From NCBI RefSeq assembly GCF_031454155.1, contig NZ_JAVDQG010000001.1, positions 248,001-312,000 of the forward strand: 64,000 nucleotides of DNA, read 5' to 3'. The translations under genes were made by a program, and so were the position numbers. Under the pieces are notes generated by a model, which had not been told where the DNA came from, did not search any database, and was given only the letters and a program-made list of their open reading frames with translations. The DNA comes from Desmospora profundinema. Its GTDB lineage: Bacteria > Bacillota > Bacilli > Thermoactinomycetales > DSM-45169. Every line of letters starts with the position of its first letter. The first letter of the stretch is position 1. Positions 59,699 to 64,000 of the stretch are shown here, one piece after another.

Positions 59699-61108
59699 TT
59701 ATCCCCGGGCGGGGAGGCGGGCAAGATCATCCACGATCTTTTCCATCTTCAGCTTACGGGAGCCTTTGAAGTAGATGACACTGTTTTGAGGAGCATACTT
59801 TAGGAAACGAATCAGCTCTGCACGATTTGAATAATGAATGACCCGCTTAGGGTCCATGCCCTGACTGATTGCGGTTCTGCCGATTTCGCGGGAATTGCTT
59901 CCGTAGGTGACCAATAGAGATAGAGACTGGTTGGCTGTGTGAACCCCTACATCCCGATGACCGGTGTACGTGTATCGACCCAGCTCCATCATGTCACCCA
60001 AAACGGCGATCGGGATTCGTTTCGTTCCTATTGCGATGTTTTTCAAAACGGTTAGTCCTGCTTTCATCGCGGATGGATTAGCGTTCCACGCATCATTGAT
60101 CAATAGTTTGCCGCTCTTGGCCCGGATTAATTGTAGGCGCATGCGGGGAGGTCTGGAACGGGCGAGTCCGTTTTGGATTTCCTTTTTGGAGTACCCTAAG
60201 GAGAGGCAAATGCCGATGGCAGCCAGTGCATTTAAGACGTTATGGTTTCCCCAATGAGGAATGACACAAGGAAATTTTTCATTCCGGATCCGTACGTCAA
60301 AGGACATTCCATGGGTACCATATCGGATGTTCTCCCCCCGAATGTCTGCGGAGTTTTGGATGCCGAAAGTACGGACCGTACCATAAAAACGACGGGTGGA
60401 TAATTGACGAGAGCGGGCACAATCGGCGTTAAGATACAAAATCCCGCCGGGGCGCATACCGTCCACCAATTCCTGTTTGGCTTTGACTACGGTGTCCAGA
60501 CCGCCCAAGCTTCCGGCGTGCGCTTCCCCCACATTGGTTACCACTCCGACGTTCGGGCGAACGACCCGGCATTGCCGGGCGATGTTATTCAGGGACTTCA
60601 TTCCCATCTCCAACAGTAGAATGGGATCACCCGGGTTTAATCGGAGAAGATAGGTGGGTAAAAAGGTAAACGTGTTCAGGTTTCCTCGTGTGTGTACGAC
60701 TCTTGCCCGCTGCTTCAGGACTGCGTATACCATTTCGGTGGTGGTGGATTTTCCCGCACTACCGGTGATTCCCACCACATGTTTGGGAGTGGCCTGTTTC
60801 CAGTTCCATGAAGCCAATCGCCAGTAAGCATCGGTAACGGAACGGACGCGGATGATCGCGGTGCGTTCTGGAATGTGAGAGCCCGGAACATCCGATGGCA
60901 AGACAACGGCGGCGACGGGGTGGTTTCGGAGTGCCGCCAGCTGTTTTTCAACAGACTGGTGGGTGTCGATAAAATAAACCTGATTGGATGTAAGGGACCG
61001 GTAACTTCCCCGGTTGGCCGAGTAAAGAACCCGTCCGGGGTTTCCTCGAACCAATGTTCCACCAATCAGGCGGACGCACTCCTTCAGGGTGACGGATTTC
61101 GTGATCAC
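59699..61108 (-). CDS. MurF-like Mur ligase of unknown substrate
   Basis: 469 residues. The ATP-binding loop GITGSAGKSTTTEMV (about 113) departs from the GSNGKTT form of canonical MurF; MEMGM-like LLLEMGMKSLNNIA, TNVGEAHAGSLGG, HWGNHNVLNALAAI, INDAWNANPSAMKAGL and VLGDMMELG all match Mur ligases. The N-terminal substrate domain lacks the usual DSR uridine-binding pattern, so the substrate may not be a UDP-MurNAc peptide. GTG 61108 (5 nt after GGAGG) or GTG 61120 is the start. It stands alone between spore-surface-type genes. Confidence 0.82.
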   Translation of the reverse strand: MITKSVTLKECVRLIGGTLVRGNPGRVLYSANRGSYRSLTSNQVYFIDTHQSVEKQLAALRNHPVAAVVLPSDVPGSHIPERTAIIRVRSVTDAYWRLASWNWKQATPKHVVGITGSAGKSTTTEMVYAVLKQRARVVHTRGNLNTFTFLPTYLLRLNPGDPILLLEMGMKSLNNIARQCRVVRPNVGVVTNVGEAHAGSLGGLDTVVKAKQELVDGMRPGGILYLNADCARSRQLSTRRFYGTVRTFGIQNSADIRGENIRYGTHGMSFDVRIRNEKFPCVIPHWGNHNVLNALAAIGICLSLGYSKKEIQNGLARSRPPRMRLQLIRAKSGKLLINDAWNANPSAMKAGLTVLKNIAIGTKRIPIAVLGDMMELGRYTYTGHRDVGVHTANQSLSLLVTYGSNSREIGRTAISQGMDPKRVIHYSNRAELIRFLKYAPQNSVIYFKGSRKLKMEKIVDDLARLPARG

Positions 61109-61122
61109 CGCCTCCTCCACTG

Positions 61123-61148
61123 ATACGATTCAATTCCCTATATCGTAT
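61123..61148. promoter_or_regulatory. Inverted repeat upstream of the MurF-like gene
   Basis: ATACGAT/ATCGTAT arms with a 12-bp spacer, about 15 bp before the reverse-strand start region. Possible operator. Confidence 0.35.
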
Positions 61149-61294
61149 TCCCACAGGTGGATGCCGGGACAGGTCATTGGCCCATTTCCAGATTGATTCT
61201 CCCTAGATTTTTCCCAGACCGGCTCACACGACGGCGCACCATCCCAATCTTTTTATCAGAAAACGGAAGACGGCGAGCTTTCCGCATAAAATCG

Positions 61295-61331
61295 AAAAAC
61301 CCAGGTTCCCTGATCAGGAACCCGGGTTTTT
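61295..61331. terminator. Bidirectional terminator after terC
   Basis: AAAAACCCAGGTTCC pairs with GGAACCCGGGTTTTT (one A-C mismatch). The spacer 61149-61294 shows no supported gene. Confidence 0.88.
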
Positions 61332-61355
61332 TGTGTTTTGGCGCGGGGGATGTCG

Positions 61356-62036
61356 TTACCCCTGCTGGATCGATTGCCGTCTCATCCGCGTGATTCGTCC
61401 GGCGATAAGGACACCCAGGATGATAAAGAGGATAAGCCCCCATTTCAGAAAAGGCTCTTCAGTGAAGAAGTCTTTCAGATAAGGTTCTCCGACAATCATT
61501 TTGCCGGCGGTCCATGCCAGCACTCCCGAACCGATAAAGATGATAATGGGATATTTTTCGATGAATTTGAGGATGATGGTGCTGCCGAATATAATGATCG
61601 GAACACTGATCAACAGACCGATGATGACCAACAGATAATTGCTGTGAGCGGCTCCGGCGATGGCCAATACATTATCGAGACCCATGACGGCGTCGGCGAT
61701 AATGATCGTCTGGATGGCCCCCCACATGCTTTGTTTGGCATCCACCTTTTCATGCTCTTTGTCTTCCGCCAGCAACTTGTAAGCGATCCAGATCAGCAGG
61801 ATCCCTCCCGCTAAGAGCAGACCCGGGATTTTCAACAGCCAGACCACCGCTAAGGTAGCGACTGCCCGAATGACAATCGCGCCGATCGTTCCCCAAATAA
61901 TAACCATTCTTTGTTTGTCTTTAGGCACTCTGCGAGCGGCCATTCCGATTACGATGGCGTTGTCGCCGGCCAATACCAGGTCAATAATGATAATGGCGAT
62001 AAGTGCTTGAAAAAACTCCGCTGAGAATAGTTCCAT
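61356..62036 (-). CDS. TerC-family Mn exporter (YkoY/YceF/YjbE-like)
   Basis: 226 residues, seven or so membrane helices, with the TerC acidic motifs DLVLAGDNAIVIG (about 20-32) and ADAVMGLDNVLAIAG (about 115-129). TerC proteins YkoY and YceF export manganese in Bacillus and support metalation of secreted enzymes. The manganese role is strongly supported here by a yybP-ykoY riboswitch in its leader. Start ATG at 62036 on the reverse strand. Confidence 0.92.
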   Translation of the reverse strand: MELFSAEFFQALIAIIIIDLVLAGDNAIVIGMAARRVPKDKQRMVIIWGTIGAIVIRAVATLAVVWLLKIPGLLLAGGILLIWIAYKLLAEDKEHEKVDAKQSMWGAIQTIIIADAVMGLDNVLAIAGAAHSNYLLVIIGLLISVPIIIFGSTIILKFIEKYPIIIFIGSGVLAWTAGKMIVGEPYLKDFFTEEPFLKWGLILFIILGVLIAGRITRMRRQSIQQG

Positions 62037-62075
62037 GACGATTACCCTCTCTTTATCCTGTAGATTTTGTTGAAC

Positions 62076-62114
62076 AAAACAAAAAGACCCTCACCAAATA
62101 ACGGTAAAGGTCTT
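62076..62114 (-). terminator. Riboswitch-controlled intrinsic terminator
   Basis: On the reverse strand AAGACCTTTACC pairs with GGTGAGGGTCTT over 12 bp (two G-T), followed by TTTTGTTTT. Its first six bases are also the 3' side of the aptamer's P1 helix, so Mn-bound aptamer and terminator exclude each other. Confidence 0.92.
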
Positions 62115-62212
62115 GCTAACAACATACGTTGCCAACAAAGCCGGGGATGATCTCCCGTAATGACGACTTTGTTGTAAGCAGCTACTCCCCTTTAACGGAG
62201 AAGACTACAGAT
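62109..62212 (-). ncRNA. yybP-ykoY manganese riboswitch aptamer
   Basis: Reverse strand shows the family-defining AAAGGGGAGTAGC and the GTTGGCAACG segment, with P1 formed by GTCTT (62201-62205) and AAGAC (62110-62114). Known members sense Mn2+ and turn genes on by preventing terminator formation; the layout here is the same. Confidence 0.95.
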
Positions 62213-62239
62213 TCAATTGTTTCTTGCAATTTCATTTTC

Positions 62240-62268
62240 ATCATATGTCACACCCGCCTAGTCGTCAA
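62240..62268 (-). promoter_or_regulatory. Sigma-A promoter of the riboswitch-terC transcript
   Basis: Reverse strand TTGACG (62268-62263), 17-bp spacer, TATGAT (62245-62240). Confidence 0.9.
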
Positions 62269-62298
62269 GTACCATTGTAGAAAAGGAGAGGATTTTAA

Positions 62299-63030
62299 AT
62301 GAATGGTGAGCAGCGGGCACGACTGGAATGTATCGCTTGGCAACATCGAATGATGAAACAAGCTTCCTGGTTTACGCAAGCTGCCCAGTCGGTACAGCGG
62401 AAGGTGAATGAGCGAATTCCCCAAAAAGTCCATGACGCGATGACTGAAGCAGTCAAAGGAATGGTACAGACTGTATTGACAGGCTCGGAGTGGACGACCA
62501 GCCGACACCCTGTCCGTTCCCTTTCCTTTTTGGAGCGGGAGAGACTCATCCGTGAAAAAATCCTCACCTATCGCCGGCTTGCGGCGGTGGAGGGAGCAGG
62601 AACCGGTGCAGGTGGCATCCTGTTGGGGTTGGCTGATTTCCCCATGCTGCTATCGCTAAAAATGAAGTTTCTCTATGATGTCGCATCCTTGTATGGATTT
62701 GATGTAACCGAGGATCAGGAGCGCCTCTATCTACTTCATATTTTCCAAGTCACCTTCTCCAGCGGCGAGAAACGGACCCAAGCATTTTTGAAATTGCGCA
62801 ACTGGCACCAAACAATCCAGACTTTCCCCTCCACCAAACAGATGGATTGGCAAGCCTTTCAACAAGATTATCGGGAAACGATTGATCTGCCCAAGCTGCT
62901 CCAGCTCATCCCCGGATTTGGAGCCATCGTCGGAGCGGTAGTCAATCACCGCTTCCTGAATGAACTCGGGAAAACCGCGATGAATGCTTACCGCATGCGC
63001 CTGTTGGATTCGAGTGGAAAGTCCATTTAA
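62299..63030 (+). CDS. EcsC family protein
   Basis: 243 residues matching the EcsC family (LERERLIREKIL, GAGTGAGGILLGLADFPMLLSLK near residue 98 and LLQLIPGFGAIVGAVVN near 200). EcsC in Bacillus follows the Ecs ABC transporter, but stand-alone members are common and have no defined function. Two glycine-rich hydrophobic segments suggest membrane association. ATG 62299 follows AAAAGGAGAGG. Divergent from terC. Confidence 0.85.
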   Translation: MNGEQRARLECIAWQHRMMKQASWFTQAAQSVQRKVNERIPQKVHDAMTEAVKGMVQTVLTGSEWTTSRHPVRSLSFLERERLIREKILTYRRLAAVEGAGTGAGGILLGLADFPMLLSLKMKFLYDVASLYGFDVTEDQERLYLLHIFQVTFSSGEKRTQAFLKLRNWHQTIQTFPSTKQMDWQAFQQDYRETIDLPKLLQLIPGFGAIVGAVVNHRFLNELGKTAMNAYRMRLLDSSGKSI

Positions 63031-63035
63031 AAAAC

Positions 63036-63057
63036 TAAACCAGTTTGCAACACAAAC
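63036..63057. repeat. TAAAC-NN-GTTTG repeat, copy 3
   Basis: TAAACCAGTTTGCAAC followed by ACAAAC, 5 bp after the ecsC stop. 18 of the 22 positions equal copy 1 or better by eye. The rest of the spacer to 63195 holds a short TCGC/GCGA hairpin and no gene. Confidence 0.5.
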
Positions 63058-63195
63058 GAAAATCCCCTTCCAATTCGCTACTCAAAGCGAACTTCCTTAG
63101 GGATTTAGGCAAGTCGATCAGTGCCAACTGAACGGCAAACACATAGGATGTAACAGATTTTCGCTTCTTCCGAGGCGAAGGAAGGGGAGGGGGAA

Positions 63196-63945
63196 ATGAA
63201 AGGCGTTGTTTTAGCGGGAGGGACTGGTTCCCGCCTGTTTCCCTTAACCAAGGTAACCAACAAGCATTTGCTCCCCGTCGGTCAATATCCGATGATCCTG
63301 CATCCGGTAGGTAAGATGACTCAATGTGGCATCCAGGATATTTTGGTGGTGACAGGCTCGGAACACATCGGGGATGTGGTACGTCTCCTGGGGAGCGGAA
63401 AAGAGTACGGGGTCCGGTTTACCTATAAAGTACAAGATCGACCAGGGGGAATTGCGGAAGCTCTTTCCCTGGCCCGGGAGTATGCCGAGGGAGAACATCT
63501 GTTGGTCATGTTGGGGGATAATGTGTTTGAAGACAATTTGGCCCCTTATGTGAAGGCGTTCAACAGACAAGGATCGGGAGCAAAACTCTTGCTAAAAAGA
63601 GTAAAGAATCCCGAACGTTTTGGCGTTGCTGAAGTAAAAGAGGAACGAATTATCCGTATTGAAGAAAAGCCCTCTCGTCCCAAGAGCAATTTGGCTGTAA
63701 CGGGAATCTACCTGTATGACGAACGTGTGTTTTCATATATTGAGGAATTGGAACCTTCAGCGCGAGGAGAACTGGAGATCACGGATGTGAACAACTGCTA
63801 TATTCGCGACAGTATTCTCACGTTTGATGTCCTGGAGGGATGGTGGACCGATGCCGGCACTCATCCCTCCCTTCTGCGGGCGCATCAATTAGCCTCCCCG
63901 GTTCGTTTGCCTTTTTTTCAAGAGAAAAGGGGGGACATCAAGTGA
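63196..63945 (+). CDS. Glucose-1-phosphate thymidylyltransferase (short RmlA, SpsI-like)
   Basis: 249 residues. Nucleotidyltransferase signature GVVLAGGTGSRLFPLT (3-18) with NKHLLPVGQYPM, and active-site patterns QDRPGGIAEAL and LGDNVFED. It activates glucose-1-phosphate to dTDP-glucose. The short length fits the Bacillus spore-crust enzyme SpsI rather than long RmlA. Start ATG 63196 follows GGGGAGGGGG. The stop overlaps the start of a dTDP-glucose dehydratase gene. Confidence 0.9.
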   Translation: MKGVVLAGGTGSRLFPLTKVTNKHLLPVGQYPMILHPVGKMTQCGIQDILVVTGSEHIGDVVRLLGSGKEYGVRFTYKVQDRPGGIAEALSLAREYAEGEHLLVMLGDNVFEDNLAPYVKAFNRQGSGAKLLLKRVKNPERFGVAEVKEERIIRIEEKPSRPKSNLAVTGIYLYDERVFSYIEELEPSARGELEITDVNNCYIRDSILTFDVLEGWWTDAGTHPSLLRAHQLASPVRLPFFQEKRGDIK

Positions 63946-64000
63946 AGAAACGGATTTTAGTGACCGGAGGGATGGGGTTTATCGGAAGCCACTACATTCG
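63942..64000 (+). CDS. dTDP-glucose 4,6-dehydratase, N-terminus only (SpsJ/RmlB-like)
   Basis: Only the first 19 codons are in the window. GTG 63942 overlaps the previous stop. The residues KKRILVTGGMGFIGSHYI carry the Rossmann GGxGFIGS motif at the position expected for RmlB/SpsJ. With the preceding gene it starts a dTDP-sugar pathway that continues to the right. Confidence 0.85.
   Translation, partial: MKKRILVTGGMGFIGSHYI

Overview
The window is a chromosomal stretch of an endospore-forming Bacillota with about 50-55% GC by eye and many GTG and TTG starts. Gene order follows the Bacillus subtilis nupPQ-ymfFHIJK-pgsA-cinA-recA-rny-ymdB-spoVS-tdh-kbl-miaB-ricA-cotE-mutSL-miaA-hfq-spoVK-hflX-ynbB-glnRA segment, with extra genes inserted. 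Composition and content fit a Thermoactinomycetaceae-type genome; the family assignment is inference, while sporulation capacity (spoVS, cotE, spoVK, ricA, and the sigma-H promoter of spoVS) is directly supported. No tRNA, rRNA, CRISPR array, prophage or insertion sequence was seen.

Layout. 1-1.3 kb: end of a riboside ABC importer. 1.5-6.3 kb: ymfF-ymfH-ymfI-ymfJ-ymfK. 6.3-9.7 kb: three consecutive RodZ-like genes where Bacillus has one. 9.7-10.25 kb: structured, repeat-bearing spacer. 10.3-13.8 kb: pgsA, cinA and a DEAD-box helicase; a DUF59 gene faces back. 14.4-19.6 kb: SOS-type operon recA-recX followed by an Mre11-like nuclease and a Rad50-like ATPase split over separate genes. 19.8-24 kb: rny, ymdB, spoVS, dipeptidase. 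24.4-28 kb: 2-oxoacid:ferredoxin oxidoreductase and a metallo-hydrolase. 28-30 kb: two convergent paralogues of unknown family flanking an acetyltransferase remnant. 30-36.9 kb: tdh-kbl, miaB-ricA, cotE and an amidoligase-like gene. 37-43.5 kb: mutS-mutL-methyltransferase-miaA-hfq. 43.6-50 kb: spoVK, hflX, ynbB, DUF456, glnR-glnA. 50-56 kb: CapA-like lipoprotein, asnS, dnaD, and a YheC/D ATP-grasp/glycosyltransferase fusion. 56-64 kb: GlnR-controlled ammonium transporter, GlnD-like nucleotidyltransferase plus exonuclease, a divergent MurF-like ligase, a Mn-riboswitch-controlled TerC exporter, EcsC, and the start of a dTDP-sugar (spore polysaccharide type) operon.

The most unusual feature is a repeated leader element found before cinA, ymdB, hflX (three tandem copies, 52-bp period), asnS (three copies), dnaD, more weakly ymfF, and as a displaced copy before mutS. 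It is a hairpin with a conserved AGGACGACAA-type loop and a variable stem that keeps pairing, then usually a short GGGC/GCCC hairpin that runs into the Shine-Dalgarno sequence. It looks like a family of cis-acting translational control RNAs. Second in interest is the SOS-coupled split Rad50/Mre11 operon. Third is a set of predicted spore-surface biosynthesis enzymes (amidoligase, YheC/D-GT4 fusion, MurF-like ligase, SpsI/SpsJ-like enzymes).
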